DNA of 64,000 bases from NCBI GenBank assembly GCA_905221605.1, contig CAJNDS010002332.1, positions 10,001 to 74,000 of the forward strand. Reading direction: 5' to 3'. Position 1 is the stretch's first letter, and each line of letters opens with the position of its first letter. Positions 44,301 to 55,859 of this stretch are shown piece by piece. The notes below the pieces were generated by a model that saw only the letters and a program-made list of their open reading frames with translations, was not told the DNA's origin and did not search any database. The position numbers and the translations under genes were made by a program. The stretch is from Symbiodinium natans (Eukaryota > Sar > Dinophyceae > Suessiales > Symbiodiniaceae).

Positions 44301-44696
44301 ACGGCAAACCCCTCAACCCAGAACAGATCGTGTCCCAGGTGTGCTGTAAAACTATGCGGGGTCACAGAAGAACTTTGTACAGAAATATCGAGTCTTTTTG
44401 CCTCGAGCATGTACATGACAGGGACGCAACCTTGAGCCATGCCGTAGTGTGCTTCTATCGGTGTCCCTGCCACCGCACTCGGGCACACACATCAACGCAA
44501 GTCACACAACGAGCCGCTTAGATGCGGCTCTCAGCTCGCCAAACAGCAAACATCAGGCCGATTCCACTCACAGCCCAGTTGAAAGGCAGAATTCGGCTCA
44601 CACTCGATGGGGGGGGGGAAACCGACAAACCACAAGTACTACGACGGCATGCTGCCCGAAGAGACGCCAAAGATCCAAGTCATCATCACAAATGGC
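44301..44696 (+). CDS. Two exons, unrecognised
   Basis: Exon 44301-44338 (after CTCCCAAG, donor GTGTGC) reads GKPLNPEQIVSQ. Exon 44637-44696 (acceptor CCACAAG, donor GTGCAT) reads YYDGMLPEETPKIQVIITNG. Phases agree (0 to 0). Codons are biased to C/G. Possible further coding downstream includes ASCNGAALGVVAATVK near 44.76 kb. Function unknown. Confidence 0.45.
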
Positions 44697-45065
44697 GTGC
44701 ATGGAACGACTTCTCCGAGATCTTTGTCAGCTAAGCCCCCAAACTCTAACCCAAGACGAGGCGTCCTGCAATGGTGCTGCACTCGGAGTCGTCGCTGCAA
44801 CAGTGAAGGGGAAGTGATTGAGTTCCTGTCATCTGAAGCGAGGCTGGAAACTGAGGAGAAACAGGCACCCAACAGCGTCCTTTCTGGGCCTCACAAAAAC
44901 ACACTCCAACCTTCATCTTTGAGTGTTCAAGCCCACAAGCTGTCAAACGGCCCCGAAGCCCAAAAAACCCGACCTTGAAGCCCCAACCCCCACTTGAACG
45001 ATTGTGCAATTGCTAAAAACTTGGTCCCCAGAGTAAGAGGCCCCCCGAGACAGCATGCTTGTGAC

Positions 45066-45125
45066 CCTCGTGCCTGACAGCGCGCCCTTCAGCTCGGCAG
45101 CTGCACTCATGACACTGACTAGGTC
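45066..45125 (-). CDS. 20-codon exon, unrecognised
   Basis: The acceptor is CTCCTTCTCAG and the donor GTCACA; phase 0 at both ends; reads DLVSVMSAAAELKGALSGTR. Helical. Partner exons were not identified. Confidence 0.5.
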
Positions 45126-45189
45126 CTGAGAAGGAGCTTCGAACGCTGCTTGCAAGCTCCTCCTGGTCCTCTCCCTAGGGATCCCTTTA

Positions 45190-45615
45190 AGGTTTGGCGG
45201 CTTGGCGAAAAGATTTCGGAAACATGGCTGCTTTTTTAGGATTTAGGGGCTCTCTTCTTTAGGGCTTAGGGGATGGGACTGAGGGAACGAAATTAAGGGA
45301 ACAAGTTTCGTGTTTTAGGATTTAAGGAACCCTCTTTCTTAAGGAACTTAGGGAATTAGATTTCGGTTCTCTTTTTCTGATTTAGGGCCCTTTTTCGGTA
45401 GGAATTAAGGACTACCCGCCTTATGGCTTATGCAATAGGATTTGGGGAATAAGATTAAGGAAACACGATTTCGGTAACAATAAAGATCTAGGAAATAGGA
45501 TTTGCCCTTTAGGATCTAGGGGCTCTCCTCGCTAGGATTTGCGGGCGCCCGGAATAAGGGAATGACATTGAGGGAATAAGATTCAGGGATCCCGCTTTTT
45601 AGGATGTGCACAGAA
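45190..45615 (+). repeat. Degenerate TAGGATTTAGGG-like tract
   Basis: Over 400 bp of loosely repeated AGGATTTAGGG, GGGAATTAGG and AACCCTCTTTT-like phrases without long open frames; looks like an old telomere-related array. Confidence 0.7.
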
Positions 45616-46277
45616 CGGCGTTCAGTATTGGAATGTTGACCTTCAACTTTCAACGTTGAATTTCAACATTGGGACCGGATCCAAGATGACTGAGAAAAAC
45701 GTTTTTAAGCATGAGTTTCAGCGACATCTCGAGACTTTATCACTGAGAGAAACCGTGAGCCCCGACTAAAACCTATTAAACCGATTGAATTTTCAATCGG
45801 GGCCAGGATTTAAGATTCAAGATTCAAGATCCCAGGAAAGTTTCCACCCTAAACCCTACACCCTAAGCCCTGCAGGGAATCTTGAATCTGGAGCCTTGAC
45901 TCCGGGGCCCGATTGCAATTTCATCGGCTTAATCGGCTTGAATCGGGATACGTGGGTTTACTGCAAGCCTCCTAACCAGGGCTTTCACTTCTACAAGATC
46001 CCTCGTCACCTCAGTTGGGCATGGGATTCCTGCGTATCTAGGCCTTCCTCCCCTGAAAGTATCTTACGCTAGCCCCCCCCCTTCAGCCAACCGCCAAGCG
46101 GCTACGTTCGGAGGAACGGGGCCAGAAGCTAATCTGCTTTACAGCCTCCAACGTTTGGGAGACGCCCGAAAGGGCAGGAAAATCAAATGCAAGAGGAAGA
46201 CCAGGATAGAATTATACAGGCGCCTCAATGAGCCGGTGCGCACAAAAGGAACCAGAACAGAAGGACTCGGCCTACTG

Positions 46278-46338
46278 ATGGTGTACCAGATGGTGTACAA
46301 GATGGTGTACAAGATGGTGTACAAAATGGTGTACAAGT
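46278..46338 (+). repeat. 12-bp tandem repeat (GATGGTGTACAA)
   Basis: Five copies, in frame, giving MVYK repeats on plus inside a short ORF (46155-46349). A GCAGA/GCGAA pentamer run lies at 46606-46645. Confidence 0.9.
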
Positions 46339-46969
46339 ATACGATCTGAGTTCGCGCACCGGCCGGCCAAGCGGGGCTGCTGAGCCACAAAGGCAGCGGG
46401 GAGTCGCCCGAAGGGGTGGGTTCCGTCAGTGCATATGAGCCTTGAGCCGCATCTGAAGACTACGGCTGCGACTTGAGACACATACCCGCAACCAAAGCCA
46501 AGACTGCCAGAGCAGATTCCGGATGTGGGGAAGTGCTAAGTTTAAGATCATTGGCTTCAGATTTCCAGCTGGGCAGCCCCGAACGACACAAAAGCCCACA
46601 AGCAAAGCAGAGCAGAGCAGAGCAGAGCGAAGCGAAGCGAAGCGACTCTTCTGCATGCCCAGCCACCATTGAGTCGTGATTGAATCTCGCCATCGCTTGG
46701 ACCACCTGTCTTCGACTAGGCATGCCACATGCACACTCAGATGGGAAGGGAGGGAGGGGGCGGGGTGCACCATCGGGGAGGGTTTAGGGTTTAGGGTATC
46801 GGAAGTGGGAGGACTTTGTTGGTATCCCTGTGACCTACTTCACGATTCAATTGCTGCTCCAAAAAATCTCTTGGTCAGAAAAGGTTAAAATCCCAAATCG
46901 AAGGAACAAGTCGTGTTCGAACAGCTGTCGGGTGCTCATACCTTCTCATCTTGTGGTAGCGACAGCGAA

Positions 46970-47045
46970 GGGGAGAGAGGAGCAAGGGAGAGTCAGTGAG
47001 GGAGAGGGAGGTGGGAGAAGGGATGAGAAGGGGAAGGAGAGGTGA
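46970..47045. repeat. Purine-rich GGGAGA tract
   Basis: Low-complexity GA/GGA sequence. The 237-codon plus frame starting here is inflated by it. Confidence 0.8.
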
Positions 47046-47300
47046 CAGTGCTGGGAAGGGCTCTGAATTCCCCCCTTTCCGCCGCCATGCAGCTGAGGAG
47101 AAACGTCTGAACTCTGAGTCATCACGCGGGGAAGGTGGTAGTGTGGTGCTTGCACTGGCTTGCACCCTGAAAAACAACCAGCCGCCAAGAGCGTGCCTCG
47201 AAGAAGTCCGTGGCCGGGAGCTGGCTCAACCTGGAGCTGAAAAGGAGAACTTTCGCTTTTCCAGAGCAAGGCCCCAAGGATCCCGTCTCGAATATGCAAC

Positions 47301-50300
47301 CTTGCGGCAAGTGAGGGATGGAGTCGAAGTACTGCACCGCAGGGAAGCGGAAGTAGTCAGAGAAGCCAACCTCAATGCCAAGAACGCTCCAATGTTCCTG
47401 GGTCGTTCTACACGACTTCACGCATTTTTCCTGTATGGAACTCATCGGACCCTTTTCGCCCACAGCACGGACGGCGGCCGCCCTTGCTGGCAAACCTCGC
47501 GCTGCCCCCTTGCCATGAACTCGTGCGGTTGTCGGCGCGAATCTCCGCCACCTTGCTTCGCCGCGTGGCCCCGAGTTTCTCTGATGCCGCCTTCCGCAGC
47601 CCAAAGGCCGCGCACAAAGAGGCTCTCGGCGTTCACCGTTCACCAAAGAGTCGGCGCGGATTCCCCCAACTGGAGTGCTCAGCAGCAGGCGTGGGAGAGG
47701 CCTGCGTAGGACATGCACACGGAGACATCCACGAAGGCGGTCAAAGAGCACCTGGCATCCAGAACGGTGACTACAAAGGCTTCGGTAGACAACTCAGACA
47801 ACCGAACGCGAAGCCAATTCTAAACGAAGAGAGGCCGTCCTCTCAGATCTCAGTTCTCCAGTTCCGTCGGCGGCTCCCAGTACAACGGCAACCTTGGCTG
47901 CGAAGCTACGAAGCACTGGAACCTCGAAGTTGCCAAAGTCTTTCAAAGCCCGAGTACACGCAAACCCTGTCTCGATGAAGAGGGTTGGAGACAAGCACCA
48001 AAGCACTGAGCGAGAGAGAGAGAGAGACACACACAGGCACTCAGACAGAGACAGACAGTCATGAAGTTGTTTTCCTCTCAGACTTATGCCAGGCAGAAAC
48101 ATCACTGAACTTTGCCATCCAAAAGCCCTAAACCCAAATGAGCTTCTTTCGAACCCCTTCCCTGCAAATCCCTGGAATCTCCCATCCGATACCCTCCACA
48201 ACCACCGTCGACTGGCAGCTTGAAGAGGCCGCTTTTCAAGGCCTCTGCACGCCGAGCAAGACCACGGACCAAGCCCAGGTAAGGTGAGCAGGCCTGCAGG
48301 GATTCCACAATTCCTTCCCACACAGGGCTGCAAAAGTGTGAAGAAAACGTTTAAACCGCAGAGTGGATTTCTGCAGGTCTGCGAGTCCGGACGGCGAACT
48401 CTTTCGGCGCTCTTCTGCTCCCCTCTGCTCCCTTCTGCCTCCGCGGAGCTGCCCTCAGCGCCCCAGCCCTGTGAGTAGTCGAACCAACAGCGTGCCGCTG
48501 CCAGTTGGTTGTACATCCTGACATGAGGAGCAGAAGAGCATGCTCTGGAACGTTCTGGGAGGCAAGGGCCGTGGTGCTGAGGGTCTGCTACCCACTAGGA
48601 GCGCCTGAACTCTCAGCAGACGAAACAAGTTCGCTCCATGTCGCACCCTCTCCTCAGTTGGGAGGTGCCTCAAGGCCCACCCGAGAACCCCAGTACTTGG
48701 GCTGTTGAAGCCCCAAAGTTGCGCAACTCAAGTGCTCAATCCCTCTAGCCAAGATCGTTGCATGTTCCAAACCGAGCATCTGCTTCAGCTGCCCGACGCG
48801 AACACTCTTCAGGCGTGCGTGCAGCTCAGCCATGTCAATGGAGCTAGGAACCTTGGGGTTGGAGATTGACGACCAGGAGGTTTTAGGGTATTTCACGACT
48901 TGCAAGCGGATTTGCTTGCTGCAGACATGGTTGGCCAAATAGTTGCCCAAGGCGGCTCAGCGGCGCAAGTTTTAGCAATTTTAGCCGTAACAGTGCCATC
49001 GCACTTTTACTACTAGGCTATTTTTTAAATGCTGAGTTTCTGACTACCGGAGCTCCTGACGGAATACGCCTAAGCCACGTTGGAAGTCATTTTCCACAAG
49101 TGATCCCCAAGTGTGCATGCATGGCTTCCTCAGTCAGCACGGGTTTTTCCACACTGCGGGTTCACCTTCAAGGTGCTTCGAGGCATGTACAAACGTTCGA
49201 TTCTGGAACTTTCCGACGTTGATCAGTTGAGTACGGCACGGAGTTCACACCGAGTTCAGCAGTTCTGCGCCCTTTCGTGCCGGGATTTCAGAGCTCGGGA
49301 ACCCGGAGTGGGCGATCCTAACAAACCCCATCATCTCCTGATGATTTCTGCTGGACTGAAACCGTATAAACTCATCAGGCCAACATTTGAACACGCAAGC
49401 CGAAACTTCTTGACACCAGCCGACCCCGAATATATCCTAATATCGTCACGCAGTTGGCCATGCTGAGGCAAGACACTTTGAAGGAGAGCTTCGGCCAATC
49501 GATCTCATCTTCGAATGGCACGGACACCTTGCCGAGAGCCCCACGGACACAACGCGTATGATACACTTAGCACCTCACCCCAATGCCTCCAGGTCCAGAT
49601 TCGACTGTATGCCCATTTGACAGGCAATGAGCGTTGCTGCTCACTGCGGTTCACCAAGATAGGTTTTGCGAGTTGGATTTGAGATGAATGGGGCCACAAC
49701 CCCAAGCCTTGAGTTCTCTTGCAAAACTGGGCCATCAACTCTCGGCGAAAACCCCGCCTCATCAGAGAGAAGTACCGGGATGCATCCGAAAAAGAAGGAC
49801 TCGTACAGGTGAATGGTCCAAGCCTCTTGCAAGAGTGGCACCTACATACCCACGACCACTGTTCTACCAGTGCAGCGAAGGTCATCCTCAAAAAGCGCAG
49901 CTTGCATCCTGAACTCCCTCCCCCGCCAAATGTTCCTGGACCCCCTTTCCAAAGTCAGGATATGGCTCCCCGAGAAAAAAAAAAAGAGCCTCTGCTTCAA
50001 CCCGGGACACTCACAAGATCCTGACCCAAACTCTCCGTCGGAGCTGCCGTGAGCCCGGCCGGGATGAGGCAGAAGCGGCTGAGCCCAGACCGCCTGAGCG
50101 CCACTGTGACGGCTACGAATTGAAAACCACCCAAGAAATTCACCCGTCAGCCGACATGCTCTCTCCCAACGAAAGCGTTCAGAGCACACCAAACGCCCGA
50201 GGCTCTAACCCCCTCAACCTTCCCCCAAGGGCCTGAAGTAATCCTTGATTGGTGGCCCGGCACTGCTCAGTGGGTCCTTCCTCGGCTGCACGAAGGGTTG

Positions 50301-50908
50301 CAGAGGCATTGAGTGCAGATGTGTAGCGAGGCATAGCGTTTCAGAACTCAGGGTTGAAGAGCTTCTGCTGCACCATCGGGCCCGTACTGTGGGGTTGGAA
50401 AGTTAGTCTAAGGCGTGCAGTGCATCACACAGGCTTTCGGGCAGCAGGCCGCTTGATAAGGATCAGAACACAGGGCGATAGCTAAACTCTTACCAAAGCC
50501 TTCCGTGCACTGCTACACTCGGAGGTCTAGACTGCAGAACCACCCGACTCTTCAACTCAGCACCTACCCACCACACAAGCTGGCGTCTGGCTTTCGTAGC
50601 CGAGCTTCCCGAAGAACTCCACCACGCGATCGCGTGTCTGATCGAGGCTTTGCGGGGCTTGTCTGGGATTTGAGATTTTGTCGCATTGTCATCAAAGTAA
50701 GCCTGGAGAGGCTTGCTCCACCAAGGCTTCTTACATGGTGCCAACCCCAAGAACGATTAACGGCCCACATGAGGGGAGACCTCAAGATTCATCCCTTGTC
50801 AGAGGCCGTCATTGCGATCCGAACCATCCGAACCTTACCCGTCCCACTGCCATACATTCCTAGCAAACCGTGCCTCAGCCAGTGGGCTTCGCCGGTACAT
50901 GTGGCCCA
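47301..50908 (-). CDS. Exostosin-type (GT47-like) glycosyltransferase
   Basis: Supported exons in order: 50839-50908, 50575-50662, 50048-50093, 49758-49841, 49475-49527, 48778-48843, from 48517 (low end uncertain), 48206-48327, 47893-47939, 47702-47751, 47552-47624, 47301-47370. Joined at the phases found, the middle reads SRFCLIPAGLT, then AWTIHLYESFFFGCIPVLLS, DE, then VPFEDEIDWPKLSFKV, LKSVRVGQLKQM, NQLAAARCWFDY and LQACSPYLGLVRGLARR. FCLxPxG, the RLYESFFFGCIPVLLSDE-type block and CWFDY...CSPY are the exostosin family signature; such enzymes add sugars in the secretory pathway. Three introns use GC donors (after 50048, 49758 and 48778). The first two exons (GHMYRRSPLAEARFARNVWQ; LDQTRDRVVEFFGKLGYESQ) join each other in phase, but at least one exon is missing before 50093, so they could belong to another gene. 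The last exons, ending GFSDYFRFPAVQYFDSIP, extend beyond the usual domain. The N-terminal signal anchor was not seen. Confidence 0.7.
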
Positions 50909-51185
50909 CTGAGGGGCTGCTCCCTCGGCCACAGAAAATCGCATCTACTCAACTGCACTGGCTGCAAGTCACATGCTTGGTATTTGGGAATAAATGATCC
51001 AGAAAAAGGTTATGACCCCTTGCAGCTAAGTTACCCTACTTACAGCCCCAGTGAAAGCCCTCACCCCCCTCGCCCTTGGTGCTCTTTGCTGGAGAAGCTT
51101 GGGGTTTACAGGTTCGGGGGTGACCCAACATTTGGGGCATTAGAAACGTGAGGGGGCTTAGAATCTGAGAGCCTGCGTGAACCCT

Positions 51186-51315
51186 GTATGTTTGGGTTTA
51201 GGGCGTCTAGGGCGTCTAGGGCGTTTAGGGCGTTTAGGGCGTTTAGGGCGCTTAGGGCGTTTAGGGCGTTTGGGGCGTTTGGGGTGTTTAGGGTGTTTAG
51301 GGTGTTTAGGGCGTT
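51186..51315 (+). repeat. 9-bp minisatellite (GGCGTTTAG)
   Basis: About thirteen copies of GGCGTTTAG with variants (GGCGTCTAG, GGTGTTTAG). It is open in several frames (FRA repeats on plus, LNA repeats on minus). The unit equals TTTAGGG plus CG. Confidence 0.95.
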
Positions 51316-51643
51316 AGAAGAGACTGTGGCATGTTTTGGTTGGACATTTCGGGAGACAGAACAAGGCCACCACATTGACCCAGAAGGTTGCATCAGTGAA
51401 GGTTCCCGTGAGGAGATAAGACAGGCTCGGCATTCGGCATTCGGCATGCCACAGTGCCACCTCCTGCCGAAATGCCCACGAGCGAGCACGGAGATACACG
51501 CGACCCCAACTCCCACACTCCGATCCCTTTACACAAAACACCCTCTGACTTCGTTCCGGGCATCTGGTATGGCCATGGAAGATCGCAAGTATGGAGCGCT
51601 GGATCACCGGTCGGTTGAAGGCCAACATGGCTGTCAGCCCTGA
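51316..51643 (+). CDS. Open frame after the minisatellite
   Basis: Continues from the repeat as EETVACFGWTFRETEQGHHI and SREEIRQARHSAFGMPQC, then to TGA. It looks protein-like, but the minus strand is open as well and no splice sites support it. Confidence 0.3.
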
Positions 51644-52418
51644 GCACTGAGTCGTGGCTTGTCAACAGACTCACGGAAAGTTTGGCCACCTTCTGCTTAC
51701 CCTAAGGCTTGGGATGTCCCGATTGCCTGTGCCCCTGGCACTACGCATGTGTTCTGCTCTTAGACATATCCGAAGATGTTGAACATTTCGGCAAGCCGCT
51801 CCATTTCGGTATGTAGCCAGGGATGAGCACATCCTCCACACTGCATGACTCCGCTGGGTCAGCTGACAAGCACCCACGGCGTCTGACGTTTAAGACTTAA
51901 GGTAGGTTCCCGAGGCTTTGCTGGCCCTCCTTCAAACCACCCAACTCCATTTTTTCGACTCGAGCAGAGAAAAAAACAACAACAAGCTCGAGGGCTGGGA
52001 CAAACCTCATCGACACATGGCTCGGCTTCACCGGGTCACCGGAACACAGACATCTGGCTTTCAGCTCAGGGGGGCCACAGAGCCAGCTGGTGGGGCCTCT
52101 CACCTGTTTCTCTGCTGGCAGAAAGACTCAAGACCGAATGCTGGTCAGTCTCCGCCACCCCTTGTTCCCCCAAGCCAAAGCCTAAACCTTCCTAGCTGCA
52201 GCAGCTAACGGTTAGGGCCTACACCCCGCTCCTATCTGCAGCGGTTAGGGAACTACCCCACCAAACCAAAAAACCTTCCTATCCGCAGCAGTAAGGGCTT
52301 CAAACCCCTTTCCCTCCCCCGCCTCTGCCCTCCTTACTTCAGCCTATTTCTTTGACATAGCCTTGATTATTTCGCGCACCTCGTGCCTCGTCAACCTACT
52401 GTTCTTTCGAAAACTTAC

Positions 52419-52507
52419 CTCGCTGAGCTGGCAGGGTTCCTACTCCAGTCGCCCAACACCTCTGCCGCAAGCAGAATTCCAGTGCACATCGTGCGATCAA
52501 CACTAGC
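52419..52507 (-). CDS. 29-codon exon, unrecognised
   Basis: The acceptor is CCAATTCAG and the donor GTAAGT, the best consensus donor in the window. It reads ASVDRTMCTGILLAAEVLGD and WSRNPASSA, ending in two bases. The protein is helical. Partner exons were not found. Confidence 0.5.
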
Positions 52508-53459
52508 CTGAATTGGCATCCCTTGTCTACATCCTGTACATGTACATACACATCCAAGCCCGTGCCAAATAGCTCCATTTGCTTGCCACCCGCCAAGCAG
52601 ACCAGCCACACCGCAGCAGGGTATGAGTTTCATGACAGCTATAAGGCTCGATACTGAAGGTTTCCGTAACACACCCAAGAGCAACACCCAGTCATGCCAG
52701 GTCTCCCCCCGTCATCTCTCAGGAAGTCTCCGGCTGCATCCCTATCTCACAATGCCCAAGTGCTATGTTCCAGCTATGCTTCAAGGTGCCATCCTATCAA
52801 GGTCTTTTTGGTGCCAAGTGCCCACCCGACCAGCTTGCTGGAAACCACAAATAGGTGGCAACTATGCCCTTCGGACCTATGATGTTCGCTCCCCTCTGCT
52901 GAAACTGTTATGTGAGTCGTGATGTCAAAAATGCTCAGGTTAGGTGAGCAGCGCAGTGGCATTCTCCGAAGATCTACAAACTACGTGAACAAGCATTAAG
53001 ACTTTCAACTTTCGTCGTCCCACGTTGGAAGCTTCCTTGGAGCGCACCAGCCAGGCAAGCATGTTAGGCCCAGCAAAGTTGGCCGCCTGCCAGAAGCATT
53101 CAGACAACACGCCAATCCCGCCTTCGACGAGTAAATCACCACATCATTGTATTACTCGTTTCAACCTATACTGCCTGGTGCTGCCGCGCCCTAGCAGCAG
53201 GTCCGTGATTTTGGCCCATGGAAGAAGGACGACTCAAAGCCCGACAGCTCAATGGACTAAGGCTACACACGAAGCAAGAAACGAACCCCACGTACGGACT
53301 CCTTCCCCAGCCAAAATGAACAATGCCAAACCCCAAACGCCAGCGCCCGGCCTGGAACGACTCGACGGTCACCATGATAGAGTTCCTGCTGTGCTGAGGG
53401 CGGCCATTGGCGGGACATAAAGCATTGACTGCCAGTCACGAAAAGATTGGTGAATATTG

Positions 53460-53556
53460 GTGATCCACCGGGCCAACATGCGCATGCAGATTGCGATGGT
53501 GCGATCGCAAGGCTCTTTGCAGCATCTGGCCGAGGGCACGGGCGCTGAGGATTTGC
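53460..53556 (+). CDS. Coding-like segment, strand unclear
   Basis: Plus reads MQIAMVRSQGSLQHLAEGTG with a GTCGGA donor; minus reads ARCCKEPCDRTIAICMRMLA or MLQRALRSHHRN. Both strands show bias, and I cannot decide. A GA-rich repeat begins at 53570. Confidence 0.25.
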
Positions 53557-53569
53557 CGAGGTCGGATAG

Positions 53570-53690
53570 GGGAGGGGAGAGGGAAGGAGAGAGAGCAAGA
53601 GAGGGAGAGAGAGAGAAGGAGAGAGAGAGCGAGAGAGAGGGAGAGAGAGGGACAGAGAGGGAGAGAGGGAGGGAGAGGGAGGAGACACGG
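53570..53690. repeat. (GA)n / GGGAGA tract
   Basis: Purine-only low-complexity sequence. Confidence 0.9.
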
Positions 53691-53787
53691 TCATGACTGA
53701 ACAAGAAGTTGTGTGGTGCAGGCTGCCTAGCTGAGCAGCATGGGGACGGGCTCAGGCTTTGGGACCCAAAGTAAACCAATCAGCCGC

Positions 53788-53859
53788 CGACGTCCTGGCC
53801 CTGATCATGATCGAGTCCATGAAGGGCAGGAGGTTGCAGGCGAAGAGGAACATGTGATC
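53788..53859 (-). CDS. 24-codon exon, hydrophobic helix
   Basis: The acceptor is AAATGCTGCAG and the donor GCGGCT; phase 0 at both ends. It reads DHMFLFACNLLPFMDSIMIR plus ARTS, with every codon C/G-ending. The coding frame may extend upstream (DVPSQMLQ). Possibly part of a membrane helix. Confidence 0.5.
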
Positions 53860-54334
53860 CTGCAGCATTTGGGAAGGCACGTCTCTACTTCGCACAGGGT
53901 GGGGGAGGCTGAGCGGCAAAACCCTGAAACCAACTCAAAATCCAATACGAGCGCGCCCCAACAGATGGTGCACCGCTTGGATGTCGCTTTTTTGAGGGGG
54001 GTGGGAATCTGAGAGGGCTTGTCGCGAAAGAACCGTGCCTTCTCAGTCTGACCCAAAATTGCTTTGCAGCCGATCACCAGCAACGTGCCTTCGGTGATAT
54101 CTTACTGGCATAACTCAACCTCTAGGATGCAAAACTTAGAATGATGTGTACTGCCACTCCTGCATCGCCACGGAAGCTGAACAGCTGATCTACGACTACA
54201 ATTGCTACAAGACGACGAAGAAACAGCCGGGCTGACAGAGTCCATGAACAGGCCCACTCATCCATGAAACCCATTCACCCGACTGGTACCCATGACCTCC
54301 AGTGTATCTTGGTCTGGGGAGGCAGTGTCCTGAC

Positions 54335-54390
54335 CCGCACGCCGCGAGAAGTAAGGCAGGGTGATCGGATCGAAGTCGTTCGGCCAGCAC
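54335..54390 (-). CDS. 18-codon exon, unrecognised
   Basis: The acceptor is CCAAGCAG and the donor GTCAGG. It reads CWPNDFDPITLPYFSRRA with nearly all codons C/G-ending, and carries one base at each end. It lies upstream of the 53.8 kb exon on the same strand and may share its gene. Confidence 0.5.
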
Positions 54391-54463
54391 CTGCTTGGCA
54401 CCAAATACCCGGTTTGAGCCGAGTCGATTCTCCTTGGGGGAGGGACTTTAGGGGCAATTAAGG

Positions 54464-54676
54464 ATGGCGCGGCAACTCTTGTTCAGGAAACTGTGGGCTT
54501 TGCCACGACATTTTCGTGCACCAAGCTGCAGCCGACATGCACCAAACTCGAGTCGAATGCCTAAACCCAAACCACAAGCCCCAAATGTCAAGCCCGATCA
54601 CTCTTTTGGAGGGGGAGGCTTTCGGAGCCGTGCTGCGATTTTGCACGACGGGCTCGGGTCACACTTCGTGCTCTGA
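54464..54676 (+). CDS. 70-codon ORF, hypothetical
   Basis: ATG frame MARQLLFRKLWALPRHFRAP, basic and lacking acidic residues at the start like a targeting peptide, ending at TGA. Codon bias is only moderate. Confidence 0.3.
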   Translation: MARQLLFRKLWALPRHFRAPSCSRHAPNSSRMPKPKPQAPNVKPDHSFGGGGFRSRAAILHDGLGSHFVL

Positions 54677-54864
54677 GCACATGACAGCTCTGGCATGCCG
54701 GCCGGCTTTGCGAGTTCAGCAGTTCAGCAGGTTGTAGGCCCTAGGGCCCTAGCCTCTCTTCGGAGTTCAGAAAAAAACGCGCAAAAAAACAATGTCAAAG
54801 CCACCGTCACCACCGTCTGTGTCGGTATTGTTCTGCTTGAAAGGTCTTTTTTACCTGCTGGTAC

Positions 54865-55432
54865 CTGCAGATAAGGCCTTGTTGTTTTGAAGCTCGTGGC
54901 TTAGTTCATATTTCCACAGCTTCCAGAGTTCCGGATGTAATGGATCTCTTGTGATATGCTCCTCAGAAGTCTTCTGCTGGCCCCAGCGAAGTAGGACCGC
55001 AAGCACAGCAAAAGCCAATGCCGGGAGATGTTCGCACGAACTGCGGCCTACGCGGACTCCGACACCCCCCAAGGCTCTGTAATTCGATTGGCTGAACAGA
55101 TCTCTTGACTTTAGCTGCTGTCCATGTGGCTACGGAGACTTTGGGCAAGTTTGTGGCTTCACTCCCCATCAGAGCGCTTGCGAACAACAAAGCGGGTGGG
55201 AACAAAAAACAGCACCAGACATCAATCGTAAAGCAAAACGCTTTTGGGGACTCCAAAGAACGACTTCTACCTGAAATAGCAACCTGCGCTACAGCCAGGT
55301 TTCATATGCAGTGAGGCGCCTCTCGGTGTCATTTGCTTGGGCACAAGCGGACTCGTTGTAACAGGCCTCGTACCTTGGTCGGCCGAGAGCCGTTCTCTTA
55401 GCAGACTCAAGAAACCCGGCCGAGACAATTCG
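54865..55432 (-). CDS. Membrane protein gene fragment
   Basis: Exon 55374-55432 (acceptor CCGCCACTCAG, donor GTACGA) reads ELSRPGFLSLLRERLSADQ. The next exon (from 55271, acceptor TTGCTATTTCAG) joins in phase, reads RSRSLESPKAFCFTIDVWCC, then the hydrophobic FLFPPALLFASALMG and ATNLPKVSVATWTAAK. Exon 54865-55076 (acceptor CGAATTACAG, donor GTACCA) carries a second hydrophobic helix LPALAFAVLAVLLRW and a helical PELWKLWKYELSHELQNNKA. The junction between the second and third exons is unresolved. Two membrane segments; family unknown. Confidence 0.55.
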
Positions 55433-55859
55433 CTGAGTGGCGGGGGGCTGAGGAAACCGGGGAAAAAATCAAAAGCTCCATACTCCAGGCTGTGCATTTC
55501 ATTCTGGATGCACCTCCACGTCTGCGCTCCACTCACTCACTCCGCTGAAGCAACTCTCAACATTTGTAACTCTTAACCATCCTAAGTAACTCCTTACATC
55601 CAGCAAAGCTGAAGGAGGTGATGTGAACAGTTCAGTCGTGAACCCTACTGCCTCGAAGTTCTACATGCGGCCCGTGTCAGGTTTGCTAGCAGATTCACCA
55701 CAGACCCTTCTCCCTCCACCTCAACCTAGGCGCGCAGGGAGGAAGAAGATGTCGGCTGAGTCTGGGTCCTGCAGAACGAATGCTTAATTTCAAAATGAAA
55801 ACCAGCTGAAAAGCGGCAAAAGACTAACAGCCACTGTGCTGTGTCCGCAAACTTCGACC

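Noticed and set aside
46996-47709. 237-codon plus ORF
   Set aside because: Starts in a purine repeat, and its second half is the antisense of exons that fit the minus-strand exostosin gene in phase.
47794-48516. 240-codon minus ORF taken as one exon
   Set aside because: Its frame contains real pieces, but family motifs and phase show several exons in different frames instead.
48586-48666. Exon-like stretch reading ERVRHGANLFRLLRVQALL
   Set aside because: Exostosin continuity joins 48778 directly to 48517, leaving this inside an intron.
51316-51643. Retrotransposon polymerase fragment
   Set aside because: The open frame looked retroelement-like at first, but no reverse transcriptase, integrase or protease motif could be found.
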